A DNA stretch of 64,000 bases, from assembly GCA_022747635.1 (NCBI GenBank), contig JAKTNV010000003.1, positions 99,423,954 through 99,487,953 on the forward strand, read 5' to 3'. Source of the DNA: Hetaerina americana. Its lineage: Eukaryota; Arthropoda; Insecta; Odonata; Calopterygidae. Shown piece by piece: positions 34,300-44,720 of the stretch. How positions within the stretch are numbered: position 1 is the stretch's first letter; each line of letters begins with the position of its first letter. The position numbers were made by a program, and so were the translations under genes. Below the pieces are notes generated by a model. That model was given only the letters and a program-made list of their open reading frames with translations, had not been told where the DNA came from and did no database searches.

Positions 34300-34700
34300 T
34301 CAGCCTCCATCGGTTGTACGTGGCGCTGTGGGACGGGAGACGGGTTGTGGCGGGGGGGGGGGGGGGGGGTCGGGGAGCGGAGGAAGGTCGGGGATGACGC
34401 GGGGCCAAGGGGTACCAGATGGAGCGAACGGGTGGCGGTCGAATGGAAGGTGATGGGATAAAGGTGCCTCCTATCCCTCCCTCCCCTGGCTAGCCCTCCT
34501 GCTTTGTGGTGGTCCTACAACCCACTCATTGAACCCCACTAAAGCGAGTGCATTTGCCGCCATATAAGTGGCCATAAAAATGCCTTCAGCGGGAGGAGTG
34601 CAGTGTTTGAGGGAAAGGAAGAGGCAATAGAAAGGCGGAGGGGCAAAAATACTGCGGAGGAAAAGAGGAGAGAGATAATTGAGCAAAGGAAGAAGAAATT
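34300..34700. other. GC-rich island 10 with an 18-G run
   Basis: G-rich on the + strand (34320-34450), including an uninterrupted run of 18 G at 34352-34369. It is followed by GCCGCCATATAAGTGGCC (34556-34573) and a purine-rich stretch (34585-34700). GCCGCCATATAARTGG is shared with island 1 at 1180-1195. Confidence 0.6.
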
Positions 34701-35399
34701 AGAGATGCAACGAGAAGAGTTTCCCAAGGGAATCAACGAGCAGCCTTATTAGTAAAATGGATACTTGGAGCCACGAAGCAGCATATCTCGAGGCCTCTAA
34801 GCACGAGCTTTAAACTAACTTCGGTTAGAGATTACGAAAATATTAGTGTTGTGGGTGAAAATTATCATGTAAACTAAAATGGAAACACGGAAATGTAATG
34901 ACAAGGAGACTGAGGACGCTTGAGGCCAGAGATGAAATAAATAGCAAATTTGAGGTGTTTGGTGGGTAAGAAAAATGCAAGGAAAAATTGGAATAAACGT
35001 GTAATAGGTGTTTTATCAAGTCCTTTTTATTCTGTATCATTAGCTAAAGAGACAGACATGTCAGGAGCGTGATACCAGGAACGCAGCAAACTTTGAATAC
35101 AACCCATATCAAACGATGACTCACGAAATGTCTAATTTTATAAAACTGACCTCGAGCGAGACCCTGCTTGGCTTTGATAACTTTAAGGCATGATGAAAAT
35201 AAATGAGATTTATCAGTCATTTGAGACTTACCTTGGGCATTTTAAGCTTTCTTTTCCTCGCAGATTACCTTTAAAAAAAAGAAAAATCTTTACATTTCAA
35301 TCACCGCCATTACATTTTAAAACCCAAAGAGAGTATGGTGGTTTTCATGCTTCAAAGGAAATTTAAGAAATAAAATGGGCACCTGAAAATATTTTTACG
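34701..35399. other. AT-rich non-coding DNA
   Basis: AT-rich sequence, purine-rich on the + strand at 34850-35030. I could not confirm a repeat family there. Confidence 0.45.
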
Positions 35400-36830
35400 C
35401 TACCTCCCCCACCTTTAATACCAGCAGTTGAATGCATCGATCCCCTCGATTTCACCTCAAGGCGGCAAATGCGACCTCCAATCAAGGCGGTTTAACCCTC
35501 TCTGCCTCGAACGGCTCGCCCATTTCCCCAACCCATATCCACCATCGTCTCTCCTTCTCGGAATCGCATCCACGGCCGGGGACAATGTAATCTCCTCCGG
35601 CCGGTAAATTGTTACCCGCCTTACACGGCTCGACGTCGGATAACACGAATTCCATCCGAGATTCCCTCCCGCTCATCCATCAATCCCAGCCATCGTTCTC
35701 TCGTCACGGACGCGCAAGTCGTTCCCAACCCTCGCCCCCTCTCCCCCCCGCTTTCGCACACCCTAATGTGTCTTCTCCTCCAGGGACACGAGTGCATGCC
35801 TACGTACACACCGCATCTCGCAACATACTTCTCTTTTTTAATCTATTCCTTCTGTCTCTCTATACGTGTATCTCTCTCCATCTAAACATCTCACATCTTC
35901 CCCCCCTTTCCTTCCTCCCCCCCCGACCAAGCGGCGACCGACACGTCATGCCGCAGTCTAGTGCCGCTCCTCCGCCCTCATCCCATTTATACCTCCTTGT
36001 TTTCCTCACGGAGGCGTTGCCTCTCTCTCTCTCTTCGATGCTACTTGGAATCCTTCCTGTGATGGAAATAGGACCCTCCTCGCCGTCTACATCAAGGGGT
36101 TTTAACCTCATCCGTGCCCCGAGGAGACGTGTCTCCCGATTCCACCCTCCGCGCCCCTCGGAATCCCCAGCAGCAGCCCGCCTTCCCCCACGCCCCACTT
36201 AACCATCACCCTCCCTCCCCCCACCACCCCCCACCCGTGACATGATATAGAGTGCGCTGGCTCGCTGGCTTAGAATTCCTATCCGCCCTTCGGTCCCCCC
36301 CTCTCCCATCCCGTTCCTCCTCCGCCCCCCTCCATCCAACCGAAAGGGCAACCTAGACGATGCTCCGCCTATTATAATAACAGTAATATTCCCTCCCTTC
36401 GGCCGCCTTGCCTCCCAACCCCATCTCTCTCACACACACACACCCTCTTCGTACACCTCCCCCGCTCTCCGCCCCTCCCAACCCCCGTGGACCATAAAAG
36501 GGGCTCGCATCTTACAGCCGCCGTAAAGTTAGCGCTTGTCCCTTTCTGTATTCATCCTCCCACCCCTCCCCTCGCTGCTTCCGATGCATTGCTCTCGCTA
36601 GCTTGCCAGTCGACGGATGCATTGCCAGACGCCGCGCTGAGCGCCGCCGTCCTCTACCGGTCCTCTCCCCACCTTCTCCGCGGTCGGCCATCCGCTCGGG
36701 GTTGCACGGAGAGCGGTGGGCGGCGAGAGTGGAGGGGCGAGGCGGGAAGGGGGGATGGACCAAGTCATGCACGCGAAAAAAAGCCAGGTGGGGCGGAGTG
36801 TTTAGCTGCACGGCATTTAAGCGTTTATGA
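35400..36830. other. GC-rich, CpG-rich island 11 (largest)
   Basis: Pyrimidine/C-rich on the + strand across most of its length (35400-36680), ending in a G-rich block (36700-36800). It contains a TATA-like GGACCATAAAAGGGGC (36489-36504) and (AC)n near 36430. Frames 35609-36202 (197 codons), 36487-36903 (138 codons) and frames on the other strand are open together, and their products are Ser/Pro/Arg-rich. No gene is called. Confidence 0.6.
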
Positions 36831-37489
36831 ACGAGGCATTCTGAAGTCCGTACGTATTTTTTTTAATCGCGTGCCTTCAAAATTCAGTGTCGACTTTAAT
36901 TAGCCCATCACGATTTTTATTAACCTCCTTTTTTCAGAGGGGGCATAGAGTATACCAAGTTGCGAAATGAATTTGAAAAACTGATGATACAGAGGACGGG
37001 CAATTTTCAATAAAAACTGCTCTTACCTTCACCTAAATCTTTTCTGTGGGAATGAAAATCTAACAATTTGATGCGTGTGAAGGAATGAGAAAACCAATAT
37101 TCCCATTATCCCCTTTATATAAAACCAAGCAGCCCAGAATAATCGCTTAACACTTTTGAGAAGCAATTATGAAATAAATGATAAAACGTGTTTAGATCAT
37201 GATGAGAATTATTAATGTAAGTACATTTCCAGATGGTGGAAAAGATAGTGAATTCATGAAACCTGCTAATCAGTTTAGTTGTTAAGCCCTTTCACTTTCA
37301 CATCCTGATTAATTATAATGTATTAGAGCAAGTATCATGGATGTGACTTTATTGGGCAATAGTATAGCCTACGTATCTGTGGGTTGAGAGAGAGTCTCTT
37401 CAGGGTCGGGAGGATTTACGTTTCCTCGACTGATCGCATTTTTAAAGCAAAAACGAATTACAAAAAAGAGGGAGCACAACGTGAGAGCT
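36831..37489. other. AT-rich non-coding DNA
   Basis: AT-rich sequence. I see no feature in it. Confidence 0.5.
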
Positions 37490-37970
37490 TCTACGACTCA
37501 GTTTCCTCCTCTCTCACCCCAGAGTGCCAGTCACATCCAAGACGTCAACCATAACTTTCAGACGCCGTCTGGCGCAGGTTCGACCCCACTCTCTATCTCA
37601 CACACAGTCACACACGACTTCACTCCTCCCCGGTCTCAAAAGGAAAGGAGGAGGGAGAGAAGGTGAGAGAGACTTACTTCCAAGGGACCCTCCATTGTGT
37701 GTCAGAAGGAATAAGAGGGAGAGGAGGAGACCACCGAGGCCAGTTCAGTCGTGACTCCCCGAAGTCGTCCACATCCGAGCCCACACGTCCAAGTCGAGAC
37801 GGAGGATTAGAGCGTTGCCTCGGGAAACACTCCCCCACACGAATCCAAACGCTGCTGGAAGCACAGACGACCTCCAGACAAAACCATTTCTCTGCCTTTT
37901 CTCTGGAGCGAAAAGAAGAGGGAGGACTTGGAATGATGTATGCTAGCACGCTGAGGGAGAAATTCAAGGG
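37490..37970 (+). promoter_or_regulatory. GC-rich island 12, possible first exon/promoter
   Basis: A moderately GC-rich block. An initiator-like ACTCAGTTTC sits at 37496-37505. AGTCA, a downstream-promoter-element-like word, lies about 30 bases after it. A donor-like GAGAAG/GTGAGAG sits near 37662. Together they would outline a non-coding first exon of about 165 bp. No TATA box is seen at -30, and the words are short, so chance is likely. The 126-codon frame 37663-38043 is unrecognised. Confidence 0.2.
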
Positions 37971-38999
37971 AGGAATCCGTAGTTATTTGGAAAATAGGAG
38001 TGGAACAGAGAACAGAAATAGATATAAAGATTATGCAAGATAAAATTTCTCAAAATATTGTAAAGAGCCAAAATATTTCTGACTTTGAATTACTTAATAT
38101 TTTCTATCCACCCTCTTTTTTTATTTAGTCTCCCATACGCCATGAGACTTGGGCAGAATATGCAGAGAAGAAAATGGAAAAAATCTTTTATTTTTTAATA
38201 TTCTGGGCAGAGAAGAGCCCAAAATCTCGTTGTTTGTTTTAAACGCATTAGAATTTGTATACCGTGATCTTTCTACTTTGATAAATCCTTTGATTGCTCA
38301 GAGAAATCTAGATTTCGAAGAATTGTAAATATGAGTATAATTTTCTGTTTCTGTGAACATCTTGAAGCTAATCCGTTCTAAAACTCATTGTCACTGCAGT
38401 AGAACAAAATGTTAAACAGTAAAGTTTCTTGTTTTATTTCTTAAATGTCACGCCATGTCACACATGTGCCAACGAATATGCATTTCTTTCATTTGGGCCA
38501 ACTTTGGGTCGACTAATATTTATATTACGCTATACTAGCTAAGTAAAACTCATCGCAATTTTCTCAGGAACAGGTATTGATGGCACAGCAACAAAATGTT
38601 CTGTGGCACGAAGAATGAAGTGCATAAAGTATATGTCTCGGTAGTCACCGCATTAAAATGAGACGGGAGTCTGAGGATATTAGGCAAGAATGTGACATAA
38701 AGTAGTTAAACATATTTATTACTGGTTAGGTTTTTCTTCTAGTTTTGCTATTATTGAATTTTGTTAGGGTAAGACGAATTCTAGAAGTTATTTTCATGAC
38801 TACCTAACATATTAATTTTATCGCTATTGTCTGGCCTGCTAATAGGAAGACTGTATTATTTCCTTCATCTTAGTGCAATGTGAAATTGAAACACTGATAA
38901 CTTTGCAATTTATTCCAAAGACTACAGAAAATGCCGTGACGGTTATTTTAACGAAGTCATCTGCTCATGTGCAGAAATTTTGTGGTGCAAAAATGATTC
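37971..38999. other. AT-rich non-coding DNA
   Basis: Nothing recognisable. Confidence 0.5.
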
Positions 39000-39095
39000 A
39001 CCTTGACCAAGAATCGAATCCGAATCCCCGGAATTAACGACCTAGTGCTTTGATTGATTCTGCTGCCGAGATGACCGCTTACTTGTGGCGTTGAA
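39000..39095 (-). mobile_element. tRNA-derived SINE head, minus strand (family 3)
   Basis: On the - strand a B-box-like GGATTCGATTC is followed by TTGGTCAAGGTGAAT. Upstream on that strand is AAGCACTAGGTCGTTAATTC, in the position of the anticodon region, and an A box is only weakly visible. The post-B-box sequence matches that of the inverted copy 120 bp away. Confidence 0.55.
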
Positions 39096-39164
39096 TGTAC
39101 AGCGATTCGTCATAATATCTTAATCTTTAAAAAAAACCAAGAATTTCACATTTGAACAAGGAGT

Positions 39165-39255
39165 TTTGAAAGCCCAATTGGTTAAAGTAATCAAAAGAAA
39201 ATCGAGGGGATCACGGTTTGATTTCCGGTCAAGGTAAATGAGTTTTACACTGTAC
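39165..39255 (+). mobile_element. tRNA-derived SINE head, plus strand (family 3)
   Basis: AGCCCAATTGGTTAAAG (A-box-like, 39171-39187) and GGTTTGATTTCC (B-box-like, 39215-39226) are followed by GGTCAAGGTAAATGAGTTTTAC. This parallels GGTCAAGGTGAATCATTTTTGC after the B box of the - strand copy at 39.0 kb. The two heads form a divergent pair. Too decayed to be a functional tRNA gene. Confidence 0.6.
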
Positions 39256-40499
39256 TATTTCTGCATTCCTTTCTATATGTTTATTGTAGCGATGAAATGC
39301 CAATTCTTCAAGGATTTTTATTCCAGATCATTTGCGCAATTGTATGACGCTTACTGTTATTTCCCAGCAGTTTTTATAAGCAGTGCAGATTTTCCCCACA
39401 CTACATTCGATTCTTGAATCGATGATTTTTGGTATTTAATGCCTTCTGCACATTCAAGGCCTTATTTAAGATCACTTTTCAGGCTTCCTTAACGAAATTA
39501 GTATTTTCCTTAGCCTTTTACATGTTACATGTTCCAACCATACGATTTACAAAAGCTATTGACTCCTTCAAGGTGGAACTTCATATAGGTACCACGATTC
39601 TTGTAATAAGATTCAACGTGATGGGGACACACAAATCTTTTATTAAGTCCATCAATGCTCATTTGGGGGCCTCCAAGCGTGTCTTAGAAAGTCAGTATAA
39701 ATTAAATTAGTTTTAAATTATCTGATTATTTCAGGTCCAATGAAGAGTATTATTTTTATTACTATCCAATAGAATTAATTAAATTCGTTCTGGAGCTTTA
39801 TTTGGTAGTTTTTTTGTTGAAATAACAAATATGAAAAAGCTACCCCAAAATTTATTTACCCTTTTATAAGATGAAGTCATCGTGTTAAATTTTAAACACA
39901 CAATGGTGTGTCAAATTTTATTAACTATGTATCCGTTACCACTCACTAAAGACTACTTGTAAGAAAAATAATACACAATACACAATCGATCAGACTTTGA
40001 AGAATAAAAAGTTAAAAAATATTTTAGTAAAATAATCTAAAATTAATAAAATAATTTTCATCATAACAAAATCTGGGGAAAGTTGCTACCTATTATTAAA
40101 GAGCTCATGATCGATATGAGTGAAAATAAGATTTCTAATTACATGCTTGTTAGAGAATGGGAACTATTAAATAGAAGCGGGAGATTTATCCTTCAAAAAT
40201 TGGGTAAATAAAATATGATCAGTATAATTCTTCCATTCACGTGTGAATTATATAAAGAGCTACAATAATATTCTTTTTTTATTTCATCAAACATAATCAA
40301 TAACTTAGAGGTTGAATTATTCCATAAAATTAGGGGTGAAAATGGCTAGGAACTTACATGAAAAAGTAAGCCCTCATACCATATTAAGCAGGAAACTCCC
40401 ACTTTCTGTTGTTTAAGTACACCCAATATCCCATCAATACTTGCTTTGCGAAAATAATTTCCTAAAGCGGAGATTCGGGCAAATATTTTGCACAAACGT
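39256..40499. other. AT-rich non-coding DNA
   Basis: AT-rich sequence. The 93-codon + frame 39429-39710 is unrecognised. Confidence 0.5.
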
Positions 40500-41580
40500 G
40501 CATTTTTTGAGGAGCAGAAAAGCCTAACCCTCCACACAACCCTCTCACCTTCCCTCCCCCGGCACCCGGACAAGGGTGCACTCTTCGCTTTGTCATGGAC
40601 GAAGGGAGAAGAGAAGAGAGGAGGAGGAGGTCCCTCCACCCAAAGGGCGATTTTTATCGACTATCGCGGAGGTGGTGGCGCGGCGCCCCGGCATGGCATT
40701 CGCCGATGGAAAATATTGTAACAGAGACGTTGAATGGCGCCCTCCCCCCTTCATCCTCCCGCCCATGCCCCTCTATCTATCTCGATCCCACCCACCCCCC
40801 TCTCCCCTTCTCCCCACCCCCCTTCCTAGCTCCCTCCACCCCGCAACCCCTAAATCCTCCCACCGTCGTTCCAACAACGCCGCCCGCCCTGCATCCACCC
40901 CGGCCGGAGTGGTCCTTTAATCCGGGCGGCCCAGTCGTAAAAGTTTGCGCGCCTCCTGGAACGCGGGCTAGGGCCTCGGGAAAATGCCTCCTCCCTCCTT
41001 CCCCCACACTCCTCTCTCTCTAACCCCCGGGCCCCCTTCCCACCCACCCAATTCCCGGAATCCCTCCGAATTCCCCGTCGTATCACGATCATTCCCTCCC
41101 CCCCGCGGCGGCTCCTTCCGTACGTTGCCAATCCAACCTCTCTCACAAATCCCCTCCCCCCTCCCCCGCACCCACCTCCGCCAACCCCTCCGCCCACACC
41201 CCATCCGCCCCCATTCCGCCGTCGCTCGACACGGAGCGGATGTATGTATCCACCCCTTCCACGCCACCCGTCCCTTGCGCCCTCCGTCCTCCCTCACACC
41301 ACACCCGCCCCGCGTCCAACCAACGCCGCCCAAAGCCGCCGCTCCCGGGCAAGCGATCAATATCCAGGGAGTGGAAGAGGATGAGAGGGGCCGGAGGCGG
41401 GGAAGGCTAGACCAATGGTGCAGGGAAGGAAGGGGTTTCTGGAGGGCGGGAGTTCGCGTCCCGTTACCGTGACTTTCTGCATCCACCGACGGGATGAACT
41501 GCCTGCGGGATCACGGGAACCCAAGGAATGATCGTGAAATGCGTCGCTGTTTGAAGAAGGCTTTTATGAAAGACCGGAGG
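40500..41580. other. GC-rich, C-skewed island 13
   Basis: Strongly C-rich on the + strand (40740-41340), then G-rich at 41360-41470. CpG is frequent. At least three long frames are open on each strand over the same bases (for example 40595-41023 +, 40984-41472 +, 40968-41486 -), so none is accepted. Confidence 0.6.
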
Positions 41581-42499
41581 AAAACTGGAAATCGGTAATT
41601 CAAAACGATTGCATTAACAGCGGTATTCCCGGTGTAAGCTTATTGGCACATAAGGGATTTTATGCTACCTGAAAAAAATGTACGCAATATGATAAACACG
41701 CATCGGCGTGGCGTGAGAAAAATATTTCCAAATCTCCTCCATGCCTACATTTATGTTTAATTTATTAAACTTTGGAATCAAAATATTTTACTGCATTACT
41801 CCTAATAAATATGTATATAACATAATAAGCAGTTTAATTGGATGCCTTTATAGCTGAATTAGTCGTTGGGATTACTTGACTCGAAGAATATATAGTCGGG
41901 TGCATTGTGTATGAGGAATTAAAAGTCTAAATATTGAAAAGTTTAAATCTTATACCCGACAACTACGAAAATCAATAATGCGGTTAGTTAAGTCTATATG
42001 AAACAAACGGAGATAGAATTCCTACTTGTTACTAGTATTCTAACGAGAGAGAAAGATTCACTACCAAGGAAATAATGAGAAGGCCTACATGGAGTTATAA
42101 TAGGACGGTCAACAATATACCACGCCTTAACTACTCGTCACGCACAGGAGAAGTGGTGTAATAACAATGAGGGCTCATACCAGTATTATATAACTTAAGA
42201 TAAGTTAATGATTCAGTTAGCACAACTGATTGCAGTGATGAAATTTCCTATCTAATACCACAATATCGGTCAAAATCACGCCATAGAGTAGTCAAAGCTC
42301 AGTAAATAGGCAATAAGTAAACAGAACACAAAATTTAGTAAAAGGGCAAGAGAGCCCCTGAACTCAATTAAAAATTGGCTGAGCACACAACGCAGAAAAT
42401 TGTGGTGATTTTGCTTAGACCAGTTCAAATTTATGCGTGTAGTACTAAAAAAAAACAATTTTCAATGAACAACGGGCATTTTCAGGTGGAATTTCAATG
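41581..42499. other. AT-rich non-coding DNA
   Basis: AT-rich sequence. The part from about 42030 could hold more of LINE relic F, but I see no clear reverse-transcriptase block there. Confidence 0.45.
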
Positions 42500-42810
42500 A
42501 TTGTTGGAGGTAAAGGTAGCCGTTAAAAAATGTTATCCTGAAAGAAGTAAAACTTTAAAGACAGGCTTGGAACTGAATATGTAGTGAAAATAAATGCATT
42601 TTTTTGTCAATAAATAGGAAAAATAAGCTGTAAACAGGTGGAAAATATTTTATGACATCAGGCAGTTCACATATATTGGAGCTTTCATAACAAATAATAA
42701 CAAAAGAACCGGCATATCCTTGCATGTAAAAGATATAACATGTTCTTCAACAAAGGATTAAATCAAGAAGAGTAAAAACAAAAATGTCATGGTAAAACAT
42801 AAAAGAGAAT
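42500..42810 (+). mobile_element. Decayed LINE relic F (end of palm to thumb)
   Basis: VVKINA (about 42581-42598) matches the KINANKTK block that follows the catalytic palm. QFTYIGAFITNNNKRTGI (42663-42716) matches the VxxFxYLGSxIT(D/N)N block. About 35 bp later, NMFFNKGLNQEE fits the AKxAFxxKKxLL block. Stops interrupt the frame. Sequence to about 43200 is purine-rich and may be the remaining 3' end, but I could not assign it. Confidence 0.75.
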
Positions 42811-43479
42811 GAGAAGGCAAGTGGTAGTCAATGGGTTGAAAAACTGGACGACAAGATCAGAAATCAGGAAGGTTTGGAAAATGGGAAAGGAAAATAAGTA
42901 GATCGATCGAAGAGCCAGTTAAGGGCTAATAGAGGAATTAATTTCATAGCAAATTAAGTCACCTATGTAGAACGGGTAATCTGGAAAGAAAGATTTACAG
43001 GAATTTTCCATATCCAAACATTGCAAGAAGCCTAGTGGACACAAAGGTGATAATTGATACACAAAACCTCCGACCGAGAATGGGAAGATTAGGGAAGAGA
43101 TCGATGGTATTGAAGGGGTTCTGAAGAGGACTGGGGTCAAGAAAAAGAGCGGTGAAGAGGGACAATATAGGAATACCAGTGCAAGATAAAATGGACTAAA
43201 GAAGCGAGATTGTATGCAATATAATGCTTAGGCAATCAACTTCCATAAATAGTTATTAAAACGACAAAATCTTTGGGAGCTTAAGCCTATATTAACAGTA
43301 TTTGACCTCAAATAAATCATCATGCAACTTCGATTCTGAGAGAGTAAATTCCTACTAAGTCTTCCCACTGCTAGTGAGCCAATAATTAGGTTTCGATATT
43401 TATAAAGATGAAATGATGTAAGGAAAAAGTTTAATTTGAATCCTGGATGAGTTCAAATGATAACATACAAAATCATGAT
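42811..43479. other. Purine-rich non-coding DNA
   Basis: Possibly further LINE remnant (GGGATTAAGG-like purine-rich text) up to about 43200, then AT-rich sequence. Unassigned. Confidence 0.35.
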
Positions 43480-43482
43480 ATA

Positions 43483-43710
43483 GCGGATTGACAAAGGGTA
43501 GGATAAAGCGTTTCAATGCTGACCGAGCGCCGAGACTCTTTTATTTTACAAGGAACACAACCTTCTGGGAAACCGTAAACGGCATCGACAAATAAATCTA
43601 CAAATCTACTTGCCTATCCTATCGGTGTTAATTTCACACCCTGTCGACCATTCACCACGCACACTCCATCCTCACCCATTAAACTGACCTTTGGTTAAAG
43701 GCTGATTTTT
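43483..43710 (+). mobile_element. SINE family 1, copy b (decayed)
   Basis: The degraded tRNA head AGCGTTTCAATGCTGACCGAG parallels AGCGTTGGACTGCTGACCGG in copy a. The body shows CTGGGAAACCGTAAACGGC, GTGTTAATTTCACAC and AAACTGACCTTTGGTTAA in the same order and spacing as copy a at 22.0 kb. The B box is lost. Same orientation as copy a. Confidence 0.8.
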
Positions 43711-44469
43711 TTATCGTATCAAAAATGAATACATTTTAAGCTAGGTATGATAACGCAATACTTTTCATAAGAAACTAGAACCCCCTTTTCCTTGCCCTAA
43801 ATACTAATTTTGGCGACATTTTCTCAAATTCTTCCTTAGGTCATGCTATATTTACCTTACCACCAGAGTTTTCCAGTTTTATATGCAGTAGTTCATTGCA
43901 AACTAACGATGTAGGTTTTTCTGCGTTTCTTTGAATGATTAGTATCTACTGGGAAGACTTAAACATCACAATTCTTAGAATTCTTATGTAGCGACAATGC
44001 AGATACTGAAATATTTGTTACACCATTAACCTCAAGGATAAAAAGAAGGAAAATTCATTCTAGTGAGGCGTGGTCCTCACCTGTGCGATTTACGTGATTT
44101 CTTCCCCCATGTATCTTTAGAACAAAACTACCATCCACGCAAATAGAAGCGGACGTTTAACGAACGCTCCACATAACGACAAGTGCGTGCGGGGTAATGA
44201 TGAAAGATTAATCTCAACATTCACCAGATATTTCAATAAACTCAGTGTACCTCATTTTCAACTCAAATATCATCTGCCCGGAATTCTAAACAGATTTCTA
44301 TCAATTACTTCTAAAATCCATTATTCAAAAACTATTTGAAAGTAGAATAAGCTTGTCTGATCCAACATTTTATACCATCCCTTCATTTTCACCCGATTAA
44401 AAGATCTAGATTATGAATATGATTTAATATTTTTGTAACCAAAAAGTGAATTTAAATTTATTTTTTCCC
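43711..44469. other. AT-rich non-coding DNA
   Basis: Nothing recognisable. Confidence 0.5.
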
Positions 44470-44720
44470 TGGCTTAGTTAACAAGGCGAAAAAGCGAAGT
44501 ATTCTCAAAATTGGCGTCAATATTTGCGGAGCCGTTGGTAAAATGATTGAGTCGACCCCGGGCCATGGATGGCTTCCACACCATCGAGAGGCGGGTTGGG
44601 AGAAGAAGCACTTGGCCAAGGAGCCATCGGCCGGGGAGAGCTTCGCCGTGGAGAGGCAGATGGGATGCGCAGCCAGAGTGCAATGGCCGGATAGATAATA
44701 AGACTCCAATCATCTACGAA
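44470..44720. other. Isolated GC-balanced block, unexplained
   Basis: A sharply bounded 230-bp segment of much higher GC than the surrounding kilobases, and non-repetitive (for example GTCGACCCCGGGCCATGG at 44551-44568, GCCATCGGCCGGGGAGAGC near 44622-44640). Four frames are open on the two strands, none recognisable. It could be a conserved element, a fossil exon, or an insertion of foreign origin. I cannot tell which. Confidence 0.3.

Noticed and set aside
35609..36202. 197-codon + strand open frame in island 11
   Set aside because: Same compositional reason. The product is Ser/Pro/Leu-rich and the opposite strand is also open.
36960..37020. Hammerhead-like CTGATGA at about 36979
   Set aside because: No GAAAC partner after a plausible stem, so a chance heptamer.
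40968..41486. 172-codon - strand open frame in island 13
   Set aside because: It overlaps a 162-codon + strand frame and is Gly/Arg-rich because of G runs; no family resemblance.
42919..43140. Continuation of LINE relic F to about 43200
   Set aside because: The purine-rich text is suggestive, but I could not match any of the standard 3' ORF2 blocks, so it was left unassigned.
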